Below are positions 49,534 to 62,874 of a stretch of 64,000 nt of DNA, piece after piece. Every line of letters begins with the position of its first letter. Positions within the stretch are counted from its first letter, which is position 1. The notes under the pieces are model-generated. The model made no database searches. It was not told the origin of the DNA and was given only the letters and a program-made list of their open reading frames with translations. The translations under genes were made by a program, and so were the position numbers. Origin of the DNA: Micromussa lordhowensis (lineage: Eukaryota > Cnidaria > Anthozoa > Scleractinia > Lobophylliidae); NCBI GenBank assembly GCA_964020085.1, contig OZ026603.1:34107006-34171005 (forward strand), given 5' to 3'.

Positions 49534-51229
49534 AATTTCCTTGAAGTGCCAACCTAGCAGAACATTTTGCTGCAAACCGCGCCTCTTAACGTGCCCGTGA
49601 AGCCGAGCTATGTCAAATTTGCCAAGGGGACCCCCAGCGCGCGTTTTCTGAAATTCTGCAAAGTTGGGACCAGGGGAAACTACTGCAAAAAGAAGGCCAG
49701 AAAAAACACCCTGGCGCCAATGCCATCATGTCTTAACTTCAATTTCCTTAAAGTGCCAACCTAGCAGAACATTTTGCTGCAAACCGCGCCTCTTAAAGTG
49801 CCCGTGAAGCCGAGCTATGTCAAATTTGCCAAGGGGACCCCCAGCGCGCGTTTTCTGAAATTCTGCAAAGTTGGGACCAAAGGAAACTACTGCAAAAAGA
49901 AGGCCAGATAAAACACCCTGGCGCCAATGCCATCATGTCCTAACTAGCATTTCCTTGAAGTGCCAACCTAGCAGAACATTTTGCTTCAAACCGCGCCTCT
50001 TAAAGTGCCCGTGAAGCCGAGCTATGTGAAATTTGCCAAGGGGACCCCCAGCGCGCGTTTTCTGAAATTCTGCAAAGTTGGGACCAGGGGAAACTACTGC
50101 AAAAAGAAGGCCAGAGAAAACACCCTGGCGCCAATGCCATCATGTCCTAACTAGGATTTCCTTCAAGTGCCAACCTAGCAGAACATTTTGCTGCAAACCG
50201 CGCCTCTTAAAGTGCCCGTGAAGCCGAGCTATGTCAAATTTGCCAAGGGGACCCCCAGCGCGCGTTTTTTGAAATTCTGCAAAGTTGGGACCAGAGGAAA
50301 CTACTGCAAAAAGAAGGCCAGAAAAAACACCCTGGCGCCAATGCCATCATGCTTTAACTAGGATTTCCTTAAAGTGCCAACCTAGCAGAACATTTTGCTG
50401 CAAACCGCGCCTCTTAAAGTGCCCGTGAAGCCGAGCTATGTCAAATTTGCCAAGGGGACCCCCAGCGCGCGTTTTCTGAAATTCTGCAAAGTTGGGACCA
50501 GGGGAAACTACTGCAAAAAAAGGCCAGAAAAAACACCCTGGCGCCAATGCCATCATGTCTTAACTTAAATTTCCTTAAAGTGCCAACCTAGCAGAACATT
50601 TTGCTGCAAACTGCGCCTCTTAAAGTGCCCGTGAAGCCGAGCTATGTCAAATTTGCCAAGGGGACCCCCAACGCGCGTTTTCTGAAATTCTGCAAAGTTG
50701 GGACCAGGGGAAACTACTGCAAAAAGAAGGCCAGAAAAAACACCCTGGCGCCAATGCCATCATGTCTTAACTAAAATTTCCTTGAAGTGCCAACCTAGCA
50801 GAACATTTTGCTGCAAACCGCGCCTCTTAAAGTGCCCGTGAAGCCGAGCTATGTCAAATTTGCCAAGGGGACCCCCAGCGCGCGTTTTCTGAAATTCTGC
50901 AAAGTTGGGACCAGAGGAAACTACTGCAAAAAGAAGACCAGATAAAACACCCTGGCGCCAATGCCATCATGTCCTAACTAAAATTTCCTTCAAGTGCCAA
51001 CCTAGCAGAACATTTTGCTGCAAACCGCGCCTCTTAAAGTGCCCGTGAAGCCGAGCTATGTCAAATTTGCCAAGGGGACCCCCAGCGCGCGTTTTCTGAA
51101 ATTCTGCAAAGTTGGGACCAGGGGAAACAACTGCAAAAAGAAGGCCAGAAAAAACACCCTGGCGCCAATGCCATCATGTCTTAACTTAAATTTCCTTAAA
51201 GTGCCAACCTAGCAGAACATTTTGCTGCA
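49534..51229. repeat. Mixed monomers between the two 5 kb blocks
   Basis: 49567-50380 resembles 52257-53070 (CCAGATAAAAC, TAACTAGCATTT, ATGTGAAATTT, CCAGAGAAAAC). Private changes include CTTAACGTGCCC (49586), GCTTCAAACC (49983), CGTTTTTTGAAATT (50265), CCCCAACGCG (50667), AAGACCAG (50935) and GAAACAACTGC (51125). Nothing other than satellite is present. Confidence 0.8.
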
Positions 51230-54200
51230 AACTGCGCCTCTTAAAGTGCCCGTGAAGCCGAGCTATGTCAAATTTGCCAAGGGGACCCCCAGCGCGCGTT
51301 TTCTGAAATTCTGCAAAGTTGGGACCAAAGGAAACTACTGCAAAAAGAAGGCCAGAAAAAACACCCTGGCGCCAATGCCATCATGTCCTAACTAGGATTT
51401 CCTTGAAGTGCCAACCTAGCAGAACATTTTGCTGCAAACCGCGCCTCTTAAAGTGCCCGTGAAGCCGAGCTATGTCAAATTTGCCAAGGGGACCCCCAGC
51501 GCGCGTTTTCTGAAATTCTGCAAAGTTGGGACCAGGGGAAACTACTGCAAAAAGAAGGCCAGAAAAAACACCCTGGCGCCAATGCCATCATGTCTTAACT
51601 TCAATTTCCTTAAAGTGCCAACCTAGCAGAACATTTTGCGGCAAACCGCGCCTCTTAAAGTGCCCGTGAAGCCGAGCTATGTCAAATTTGCCAAGGGGAC
51701 CCCCAGCGCGCGTTTTCTGAAATTCTGCAAAGTTGGGACCAAAGGAAACTACTGCAAAAAGAAGGCCAGAAAAAACACCCTGGCGCCAATGCCATCATGT
51801 CCTAACTAGGATTTCCCTGAACTGCCAACCTAGCAGAACATTTTGCTGCCAACCGCGCCTCTTAAAGTGCCCGTGAAGCCGAGCTATGTCAAATTTGCCA
51901 AGGGGACCTCCAGCGCGCGTTTTCTGAAATTCTGCAAAGTTGGGACCAGGGGAAACTACTGCAAAAAGAAGGCCAGAGTAAACACCCTGGCGCCAATGCC
52001 ATCATGTCGTAACTAGGATTTCCTTGAAGTGCCAACCTAGCAGAACATTTTGCTGCAAACCGCGCCTCTTAAAGTGCCCGTGAAGCCGAGCTATGTCAAA
52101 TTTGCCAAGGGGACCCCCAGCGCGCGTTTTCTGAAATTCTGCAAAGTTGGGACCAGAGGAAACTACTGCAAAAATAAGGCCAGAGTAAACACCCTGGCGC
52201 CAATGCCATCATGTCCTAACTAAAATTTCCTTCAAGTGCCAACCTAGCAGAACATTTTGCTGCAAACCGCGCCTCTTAAAGTGCCCGTGAAGCCGAGCTA
52301 TGTCAAATTTGCCAAGGGGACCCCCAGCGCGCGTTTTCTGAAATTCTGCAAAGTTGGGACCAGGGGAAACTACTGCAAAAAGAAGGCCAGAAAAAACACC
52401 CTGGCGCCAATGCCATCATGTCTTAACTTCAATTTCCTTAAAGTGCCAACCTAGCAGAACATTTTGCTGCAAACCGCGCCTCTTAAAGTGCCCGTGAAGC
52501 CGAGCTATGTCAAATTTGCCAAGGGGACCCCCAGCGCGCGTTTTCTGAAATTCTGCAAAGTTGGGACCAAAGGAAACTACTGCAAAAAGAAGGCCAGATA
52601 AAACACCCTGGCGCCAATGCCATCATGTCCTAACTAGCATTTCCTTGAAGTGCCAACCTAGCAGAACATTTTGCTGCAAACCGCGCCTCTTAAAGTGCCC
52701 GTGAAGCCGAGCTATGTGAAATTTGCCAAGGGGACCCCCAGCGCGCGTTTTCTGAAATTCTGCAAAGTTGGGACCAGGGGAAACTACTGCAAAAAGAAGG
52801 CCAGAGAAAACACCCTGGCGCCAATGCCATCATGTCCTAACTAGGATTTCCTTCAAGTGCCAACCTAGCAGAACATTTTGCTGCAAACCGCGCCTCTTAA
52901 AGTGCCCGTGAAGCCGAGCTATGTCAAATTTGCCAAGGGGACCCCCAGCGCGCGTTTTCTGAAATTCTGCAAAGTTGGGACCAGAGGAAACTACTGCAAA
53001 AAGAAGGCCAGAAAAAACACCCTGGCGCCAATGCCATCATGTTTTAACTAGGATTCCCTTAAAGTGCCAACCTAGCAGAACATTTTGCTGCAAACCGCGC
53101 CTCTTAAAGTGCCCGTGAAGCCGAGCTATGTCAAATTTGCCAAGGGGACACCCAGCGCGCGTTTTCTGAAATTCTGCAAAGTTGGGACCAGGGGAAACTA
53201 CTGCAAAAAGAAGGCCAGAAAAAACACCCTGGCGCCAATGCCATAATGACCTAACTAGAATTTCCTTGAAGTGCCAACCTAGCAGAACATTTTGCTGCAA
53301 ACCGCGCCTCTTAAAGTGCCCGTGAAGCCGAGCTATGTCAAATTTGCCAAGGGGACCCCCAGCGCGCGTTTTCTGAAATTCTGCAAAGTTGGGACCAGGG
53401 GAAACTACTGCAAAAAAAAGGCCAGAAAAAACACCCTGGCGCCAATGCCATCATGTCTTAACTTAAATTTCCTTAAAGTGCCAACCTAGCAGAACATTTT
53501 GCTGCAAACTGCGCCTCTTAAAGTGCCCGTGAAGCCGAGCTATGTCAAATTTGCCAAGGGGACCCCCAGCGCGCGTTTTCTGAAATTCTGCAAAGTTGGG
53601 ACCAGGGGAAACTACTGCAAAAAGAAGGCCAGAAAAAACACCCTGGCGCCAATGCCATCATGTCCTAACTAGGATTTCCTTCAAGTGCCAGCCTAGCAGA
53701 ACATTTTGCTGCAAACCGCGCCTCTTAAAGTGCCCGTGAAGCCGAGCTATGTCAAATTTGCCAAGGGGACCCCCAGCGCGCGTTTTCTGAAATTCTGCAA
53801 AGTTGGGACCAGGGGAAACTACTGCAAAAAAGGCCAGAAAAAACACCCTGGCGCCAATGCCATCATGTCCTAACTAGGATTTCCTTGAAGTGCCAACCAA
53901 GCAGAACATTTTGCTGCAAACCGCGCCTCTTAAAGTGCCCGTGAGGCCGAGCTATGTCAAATTTACCAAGGGGACCCCCAGCGCGCGTTTTCTGAAATTC
54001 TGCAAAGTTGGGACAATGGGAAACTACTGCAAAAAGAAGGCCAGAAAAAACACCCTGGCGCCAATGCCATCATGTCCTAACAAGGATTTCCTTGAAGTGC
54101 CAGCCTAGCAGAACATTTTGCTGCAAACCGCGCCTCTTAAAGTGCCCGTGAAGCCGAGCTATGTCAAATTTGCCAAGGGGACCCCCAGCGCGCGTTTTCT

Positions 54201-56566
54201 GAAATTCTGCAAAGTTGGGACCAGGGGAAACTACTGCAAAAAGAAGGCCAGAAAAAACACCCTGGCGACAATGCCATCATGTCCTAACTACGATTTCCTT
54301 AAAGTGCCAACCTAGCAGAACATTTTGCTGCAAACCGCGCCTCTTAAAGTGCCCGTGAAGCCGAGCTATGTCAAATTTGCCAAGGGGACACCCAGCGCGC
54401 GTTTTCTGAAATTCTGCAAAGTTGGGACCAGGGGAAACTACTGCAAAAAGAAGGCCAGAAAAAACACCCTGGCGCCAATGCCATAATGACCTAACTTGAA
54501 TTTCCTTGAAGTGCCAACCTAGCAGAACATTTTGCTGCAAAGCGCGCCTCTTAAAGTGCCCGTGAAGCCGAGCTATGTCAAATTTGCCAAGGGGACCCCC
54601 AGCGCGCGTTTTCTGAAATTCTGCAAAGTTGGGACCAGGGGAAACTACTGCAAAAAAAAGGCCAGAAAAAACACCCTGGCGCCAATGCCATCATGTCTTA
54701 ACTTAAATTTCCTTAAAGTGCCAACCTAGCAGAACATTTTGCTGCAAACTGCGCCTCTTAAAGTGCCCGTGAAGCCGAGCTATGTCAAATTTGCCAAGGG
54801 GACCCCCAGCGCGCGTTTTCTGAAATTCTGCAAAGTTGGGACCAGGGGAAACTACTGCAAAAAGAAGGCCAGAAAAAAACACCCTGGCGCCAATGCCATC
54901 ATGTCCTAACTAGGATTTCCTTCAAGTGCCAGCCTAGCAGAACATTTTGCTGCAAACCGCGCCTCTTAAAGTGCCCGTGAAGCCGAGCTATGTCAAATTT
55001 GCCAAGGGGACCCCCAGCGCGCGTTTTCTGAAATTCTGCAAAGTTGGGACCAGGGGAAACTACTGCAAAAAAGGCCAGAAAAAACACCCTGGCGCCAATG
55101 CCATCATGTCCTAACTAGGATTTCCTTGAAGTGCCAACCTAGCAGAACATTTTGCTGCAAACCGCGCCTCTTAAAGTGCCCGTGAGGCCGAGCTATGTCA
55201 AATTTACCAAGGGGACCCCCAGCGCGCGTTTTCTGAAATTCTGCAAAGTTGGGACAATGGGAAACTACTGCAAAAAGAAGGCCAGAAAAAACACCCTGGC
55301 GCCAATGCCATCATGTCCTAACAAGAATTTCCTTGAAGTGTCAGCCTAGCAGAACATTTTGCTGCAAACCGCGCCTCTTAAAGTGCCCGTGAAGCCGAGC
55401 TATGTCAAATTTGCCAAGGGGACCCCCAGCGCGCGTTTTCTGAAATTCTGCAAAGTTGGGACCAGGGGAAACTACTGCAAAAAGAAGGCCAGAAAAAACA
55501 CCCTAGCGACAATGCCATCATGTCCTAACTACGATTTCCTTGAAGTGCCAACCTAGCAGAACATTTTGCTGCAAACCGCGCCTCTTAAAGTGCCCGTGAA
55601 GCCGAGCTATGTCAAATTTGCCAAGGGGACCCCCAGCGCGCGTTTTCTGAAATTCTGCAAAGTTGAGACCAGGGGAAACTACTGCAAAAAAGGCCAGAAA
55701 AAAACACCCTGGCGCCAATGCCATCATGTTCTAACTAAGATTTCCTTGAAGTGCCAACCTAGCAAAACATTTTGCTGCAAACCGCGCCTCTTAAAGTGCC
55801 CGTGAAGCCGAGCTATGTCAAATTTGCCAAGGGGACCCCCAGCGCGCGTTTTCTGAAATTCTGCAAAGTTGGGACCAGGGGAAACTACTGCAAAAAGAAG
55901 GCCAAAAAAAACACCCTGGCGCCAATGCCATCATGTCCTAACTAAAATTTCCTTGAAGTGCCAACCTAGCAGAATATTTTGCTGCAAACCGCGCCTCTTA
56001 AAGTGCCCGTGAAGCCGAGCTATGTCAAATTTGCCAAGGGGACCCCCAGCGCGCGTTTTCTGAAATTCTGCAAAGTTGGGACCAGGGGAAACTACTGCAA
56101 AAAGAAGGCCAGAAAAAACACCCTGGCGCCAATGCCATCATGTCTTATCTAGAATTTCCTTGAAGTGCCAACCTAGCAGAACATTTTGCTGCAAACCGCG
56201 CCTCTTAAAGTGCCCGTGAAGCCGAGCTATGTCAAATTTGCCAAGGGGACCCCCAGCGCGCGTTTTCTGAAATTCTGCAAAGTTGGGACCAGGGGAAACT
56301 ACTGCAAAAAGAAGGCCAGAAAAAACACCCTGGCGCCAATGTTATCATGTCCTAACTAACATTTCCTTAAAGTGCCAACCAAGCAGAACATTTTGCTGCA
56401 AACCGCGCCTCTTAAAGTGCCCGTGAAGCCGAGCTATGTCAAATTTGCCAACGGGACCCCCAGCGCGCGTTTTCTGAAATTCTGCAAAGTTGGGACCAGG
56501 GGAAACTACTGCAAAAAGAAGGCCAGAAAAAACACCCTGGCGCTAATGCCATCATGTCCTAACTAG
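51230..56566. repeat. About 5.3 kb block, copy 2
   Basis: Partner of 44620-49533. It has four additional monomers at about 52430-53257, which are related to 49.7-50.5 kb and to the 16.9-17.5 kb series. The internal six-monomer step of 1,241 bp, from one 205-bp monomer to the next (53658 to 54899), is also present in copy 1 (46213 to 47454). The right limit is where CCAAGCAG monomers at 49339 and 56372 are followed by unrelated variants. Confidence 0.85.
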
Positions 56567-56574
56567 GATTTCCT

Positions 56575-58215
56575 TGAAGTGCCAACCTAGCAGAACATTT
56601 TGCTGCAAACCGCGCCTCTTAAAGTGCCCGAGAAGCCGAGCTATGGCAATTTTGCCAAGGGGACACCCAGCGCGCGTTTTCTGAAATTCTGCAAAGTTGG
56701 GACCAGGGGAAACTACTGCAAAAAGAAGGCCAGAAAAAACACCCTGGCGCAAATGCCATCATGTTTTAACTAAAATTTCCTTAAAGTGCCAACCTAGCAA
56801 AACATTTTGCTTCAAACCGCGCCTCTTAAAGTGCCCGTGAAGCCGAGCTATGTCAAATTTGCCAAGGGGACCCTCAGCGCGCGTTTTCTGAAATTCTGCA
56901 AAGTTGGGACCAGGGGAAACTACTGCAAAAAGAAGGCCAGAAAAAAAACCCTGGCGCCAATCCGATCATGTCCTAGCTAGGATTTCCTTGAAGTGCCAAC
57001 CTAGCAAAACATTTTGCTGCAAACCGCGCCTCTTAAAGTGCCCGTGAAGCCGAGCTATGTCATATTTGCCAAGGGGACCCCCAGCGCGCGTTTTCTGAAA
57101 TTCTGCAAAGTTGGGACCAGGGGAAACTACTGCAAAAAGAAGGCCAGAAAAAACACCCTGGCGCCAATGCCATCATGTCCTAACTAAAATTTCCTTGAAG
57201 TGCCAACCTAGCAGAACATTTTGCTGCAAACCGCGCTTCTTAAAGTGCCCGTGAAGCCGAGCTATGTCAAATTTACCAAGGGGACCCCCAGCGCGCGTTT
57301 TCTGAAATTCTGCAAAGTTGAGACCAGGGGAAACTACTGCAAAAAAGGCCAGAAAAAACACCCTGGCGCCAATGCCATCATGTCCTAACTAAGATTTCCT
57401 TGAAGTGCCAACCTAGCAGAACATTTTGCTGCAAACCGCGCCTCTTAAAGTGCCCGTGAAGCCGAGCTATGTCAAATTTGCCAAGGGGACCCCCAGCGCG
57501 CGTTTTCTGAAATTCTGCAAAGTTGGGACCAGGGGAAACTACTGCAAAAAGAAGGCCAGAAAAAACACCCTGGCGCCAATGCCATCATGTCCTAACTAAA
57601 ATTTCCTTGAAGTGCCAACCTAGCACAACATTTTGCTGCAAACCGCGCCTCTTAAAGTGCCCGAGAAGCCGAGCTATGGCAATTTTGCCAAGGGGACACC
57701 CAGCGCGCGTTTTCTGAAATTCTGCAAAGTTGGGACCAGGGGAAACTACTGCAAAAAGAAGGCCAAAAAAAACACCCTGGCGCCAATGCCATCATGTTTT
57801 AACTAGGATTTCCTTAAAGTGCCAACCTAGCAAAACATTTTGCTTCAAACCGCGCCTCTTAAAGTGCCCGTGAAGCCGAGCTATGTCAAATTTGCCAAGG
57901 GGACCCCCAGCGCGCGTTTTCTGAAATTCTGCAAAGTTGGGACCAGGGGAAACTACTGCAAAAAGAAGGCCAGAAAAAACACTCTGGCGCCAATCCGATC
58001 ATGTCCTAACTAGGATTTCCTTAAAGTGCCAACCTAGCAAAACATTTTGCTGCAAACCGCGCCTCTTAAAGTGCCCGTGAAGCCGAGCTATGTCATATTT
58101 GCCAAGGGGACCCCCAGCGCGCGTTTTCTGAAATTCTGCAAAGTTGGGACCAGGGGAAACTACTGCAAAAAGAAGGCCAGAAAAAACACCCTGGCGCCAA
58201 TGCCATCATGTCCTA
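56575..58215. repeat. Three monomers repeated at five-monomer offset
   Basis: About 56575-57185 matches 57608-58215 at 1,033-bp offset (5 x 207 minus 2, because a 205-bp monomer at 57173-57361 lies between). Shared rare tags: CCCGAGAAGCCGAG, TATGGCAATTTTGCC, GCTTCAAACC, GCCAATCCGATC and TGTCATATTTGCC. The copies differ at several sites (CCTAGCTAGG only in the first, ACACTCTGG only in the second), so this duplication is older than those at 2-4 kb or 26-34 kb. Confidence 0.8.
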
Positions 58216-61200
58216 ACTTAAATTTCCTTCAAGTGCCAACCTAGCAAAACCTTTTTGCTGCAAACGGCGCCTCTTAAAGTGCCCGTGAAGCCGAGCTATG
58301 TCAAATTTGCCAAGGGGACCCCCAGCGCGCGTTTTCTGAAATTCTGCAAAGTTGGGATAAGGGGAAACTACTGCAAAAAGAAGGCCAGAAAAAACACCCC
58401 GGCGCCAATGCCATCATGTCCTAACTAGAATTTCCTTAAAGTGCCAACCTAGCAAAACATTTTGCTGCAAATCGCGCCTCTTAAAGTGCCCGTGAAGCCG
58501 AGCTATGTCAAATTTGCCAAGGGGACCCCCAGCGCGCGTTTTCTGAAATTCTGCAAAGTTGGGACCAGGGGAAACTACTGCAAAAAGAAGGCCAGAAAAA
58601 ACACCCTGGCGCCAATGCCATCATGTCCTAACTAGAATTTCCTTGAAGTGCCAACCTAGCAGAACATTTTGCTGCAAACCGCGCTTCCTAAAGTGCCCGT
58701 GAAGCCGAGCTATGTCAAATTTACCAAGGGGACCCCCAGCGCGCGTTTTCTGAAATTCTGCAAAGTTGGGACCAGGGGAAACTACTGCAAAAAGAAGGCC
58801 AGAAAAAACACCCTGGCGCCAATGCCATCATGTCCTAACTAGAATTTCCTTGAAGTGCCAACCTAGCAAAACATTTTGCTGCAAACCGCGCCTCTTAAAG
58901 TGCCCGTGAAGCCGAGCTATGTCAAATTTGCCAAGGGGACCCCTAGCGCGCGTTTTCTGAAATTCTGCAAAGTTGGGACCAGGGGATACTACTGCAAAAA
59001 GAAGGCAAGAAAAAACACCCTGGCGCCAATGCCATCATGTTCTAACTAGCATTTCCTTGAAGTGCCAATCTAGCAGAACATTTTGCTGCAAACCGCGCCT
59101 CTTAAAGTGCCCGTGAAGCCGAGCTATTTCAAATTTGCCAAGAGGACCCCAGCGCGCGTTTTCTGAAATTCTGCAAAGTTGGGACCAGGGGAAACTACTG
59201 CAAAAAGAAGGCCAGAGAAAACACCCTGGCGCCAATGCCATCATGTCCTAACTAGAATTTCCTTAAAGTGCCAACCAAGCAGAACATTTTGCTGCAAACG
59301 GCGCCTCTTAAAGTGCCCGTGAAGCCGAGCTATGTCAAATTTGCCAAGGGGACCCCCAGCGCGCGTTTTCTGAAATTCTGCAAAGTTGGGACCTGGGGAA
59401 ACTACTGCAAAAAGAAGGCCAGAAAAAACACCCCGGTGCCAATGTCATCATGTCCTAACTAAAATTTCCTGGAAGTGCCAACCTAGCGGAACATTTTGCT
59501 GCAAACCGCGCCTCTTAAAGTGCCCGTGAAGCCGAGCTATGTCAAATTTGCCAAGGGGACCCCCAGCCCGCGTTTTCTGAAATTCTGCAAAGTTGGGACC
59601 AGGGGAAACTACTGCAAAAAGGAGGCCACAAAAAACACCCTGGCGCCAATGCCATCATGTCCTAACTAGGATTTCCTTGAAGTGCCAACCTAGCAGAACA
59701 TTTTGTTGCAAACCGCGCCTCTTAAAGTGCCCGTGAAGCCGAGCTATGTCAAATTTGCCAAGGGGACCCCCAGCGCGCGTTTTCTGAAATTCTGCAAAGT
59801 TGGGACCAGGGGAAACTAATGCAAAAAGAAGGCCAGAAAAAACACCCTGGCGCCAATGCCATTATGTCCTAACTAGGATTTCCTTAAAGTGCCAGCCTAG
59901 CACAACATTTTGCTGCAAACCGCGCCTCTTAAAGTGCCCGTGAAGCCGAGCTATGTCAAATTTGCCAAGGAGACCCCCAGCGCGCGTTTTCTGAAATTCT
60001 GCAAAGTTGGGACCAGGGGAAACTACTGCAAAAAGAAGGCCAGAAAAAACACCCTGGCGCCAATGCCATGATGTTTTAACTGGGATTTCCTTGAAGTGCC
60101 AACCTAGCAGAACATTTTGCTGCAAACCGCGCCTCTTAAAGTGCCCCTGAAGCCGACCTATGTCAAATTTGCCAAGGGGACCCCCAGCGCGCGTTTTCTG
60201 AAATTCTGCAAAGTTGGGACCAGGGGAAACTACTGCAAAAAAAAGGCCAGAAAAAACACCCTGGCGCCAATGCCATCATGTCCTAACTAACATTTCCTTA
60301 AAGTGCCAACCTAGCAGAACATTTTGCTGCAAACCGCGCCTCTTAAAGTGCCCGTGAAGCCGAGCTTTGTCAAATTTGCCAAGGGGACCCCCAGCGCGCG
60401 TTATCTGAAATTCTGCAAAGTTGGGACCAGGGGAAACTACTGCAAAAAGAAGGCCAGAAAAACACCCTGGCGCCAATGCCATCATGTCCTAACTAGAATT
60501 TCCTTCAAGTGCCAACCTAGCAGAACATTTTGCTGCAAACCGCGCCTCTTAAAGTGCCCGTGAAGCCGAGCTATGTCAAATTTGCCAAGGGGACCCCCAG
60601 CGCGCGTTTTCTGAAATTCTGCAAAGTTGGGACCAGGGGAAACTACTGCAAAAAGAAGGCCAGAAAAAACACCCTGGCGCCAATGCCATCATGTCCTAAC
60701 TAAAATTTCCGTAAAGTGCCAACCTAGCAGAACATTTTGCTGCAAACCGCGCCTCTTAAAGTGCCCGTGAAGCCGAGCTATGTCAAATTTGCCAAGGGGA
60801 CCCCCAGCGCGCGTTTTCTGAAATTCTGCAAAGTTGGGACCAAGGGAAACTACTGCAAAAAGAAGGCCAGAAAAAACACCCTGGCGCCAATGCCATCATG
60901 TCCTAACTAAAATTTCCTTGAAGTGCCAGCCTAGCAGAACATTTTGCTGCAAACCGCGTCTCTTAAAGTGCCCGTGAAGCCGAGCTATGTCAAATTTGCC
61001 AAGGGGACCCCCAGCTCGCGTTTTCTGAAATTCTGCAAAGTTAAGACCAGGGGAAACTCCTGCAAAAAGAAGGCCAGAAAAAACACCCTGGCGCCAATGC
61101 CATCATGTCCTAACTAAAATTTCCTTAAAGTGCTAACCTAGCACAACATTTTGCTGCAAACCGCGCCTCTTAAAGTGCCCGTGAAGCCGAGCTATGTCAA

Positions 61201-62874
61201 ATTTGCCAAGGGGACCCCCAGCGCGCGTTTTCTGAAATTCGGCAAAGTTGGGACCAGGGGAAACTACTGCAAAAAGAAGGCCAGAAAAAACACCATGGCG
61301 CCAATGCCATCATGTTCTAACTAGGATTTCCTTGAAGTGCCAACCTAGCAGAACATTTTGCTGCAAACCGCGCCTCTTAAAGTGCCCGTGAAGCCGAGCT
61401 ATGTCAAATTTGCCAAGGGGACCCCCAGCGCGCGTTTTCTGAAATTCTGCAAAGTTGGGACCAGGGGAAAAAAATGCAAAAAGAAGGCCAGAAAAAACAC
61501 CCTGCGGCCAATGCCATCATGTCCTAACTAGAATTTCCTTAAAGTGCCAACCTAGCAGAACATTTTGATGCAAACTGCGCTTCTTAAAGGGCCCGTGAAG
61601 CCGAGCTATGTCAAATTTGCCAAGGGGACCCCCAGCGCGCGTTTTCTGAAATTCTGCAAAGTTGGGACCAGGGGAAACTACTGCAAAAAAGGCCAGAAAA
61701 AACACCCTGGCGCCAATGCCATCATGTCCTAACTACGATTTCCTTGAAGTGCCAACCTAGCAGAACATTTTGCTGCAAACCGCGCCTCTTAAAGTGCCCG
61801 TGAAGCCGAGCTATGTCAAATTTGCCAAGGGGACCCCCAGCGCGCGTTTTCTGAAATTCTGCAAAGTTGGGACCAGGGGAAACTACTGCAAAAAGAAGGC
61901 CAGAAAAAACACCCTGGCGCCAATGCCATCATGTCCTAACTAGAATTTCCTTGAAGTGCCAACCTAGCAGAACATTTTGCTGCAAACCGCGCCTCTTAAA
62001 GTGCCCGTGAAGCCGAGCTATGTCAAATTTGCCAAGGGGACCCCCAGCGCGCGTTTTCTGAAATTCTGCAAAGTTGGGACCAGGGGAAACTACTGCAAAA
62101 AGAAGGCCAGAAAAAACACCCTGGCGCCAATGCCATCATGTTTTAACTAAAATTTCCTTCAAGTGCCAACCTAGCAGAACATTTTGCTGCAAACCGCGCC
62201 TCTTAAAGTGCCCGTGAAGCCGAGCTATGTCAAATTTGCCAAGAGGACCCCAGCGCGCGTTTTCTGAAATTCTGCAAAGTTGGGACCAGGGGAAACTACT
62301 GCAAAAAGAAGGCCAGAAAAAACACCCTGGCGCCAATGCCATCATGTCTTAACTAAAATTTCCTTAAAGTGCCAACCTAGCAGAACATTTTGCTGCAAAC
62401 CGCGCCTCTTAAAGTGCCCGTGAAGCCGAGCTATGTCAAATTTGCCAAGGGGATCCCCAGCGCGCGTTTTCTGAAATTCTGCAAAGTTGGGACCAGGGGA
62501 AACTACTGCAAAAAGAAGGCCAGAAAAAACACCCTGGCGCCAATGCCATCATGTTCTAACTAAAATTTCCTTCAAGTGCCAACCTAGCAGAACATTTTGC
62601 TGCAAACCGCGCCTCTTAAAGTGCCCGTGAAGCCGAGCTATGTCAAATTTGCCAAGGGGACCCCCTGCGCGCGTTTTCTGAAATTCTGCAAAGTTGGGAC
62701 CAGGGAAAACTACTGCAAAAAGAAGGCCAGAAAAAACACCCTGGCGCTAATGCCATCATGTCCTAACTAGAATTTCCTTGAAGTGCCAACCTAGCAGAAC
62801 ATTTTGCTGCAAAGCGCGCCTCTTAAAGTGCCCGTGAAGCCGAGCTATGTCAAATTTGCCAAGGGGACCCCCAC
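58216..62874. repeat. Diverged zone of monomers with many private mutations
   Basis: Monomers remain about 207 bp but carry many single-copy changes: ACACCCCGG (58395), AAATCGCGCC (58469), GTGCCAATCTAG (59063), GAGCTATTTC (59121), CAGCCCGCG (59574), GGAGGCCAC (59621), GACCTATGTC (60155), GAGCTTTGTC (60362), GTTATCTG (60411), CAGCTCGCG (61012), AAGTTAAGACC (61040), TTCGGCAAAG (61238), ACCATGGCG (61292), AAAAAAATGC (61468) and CCTGCGGCC (61501). I could find no multi-monomer duplication here. Confidence 0.8.
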
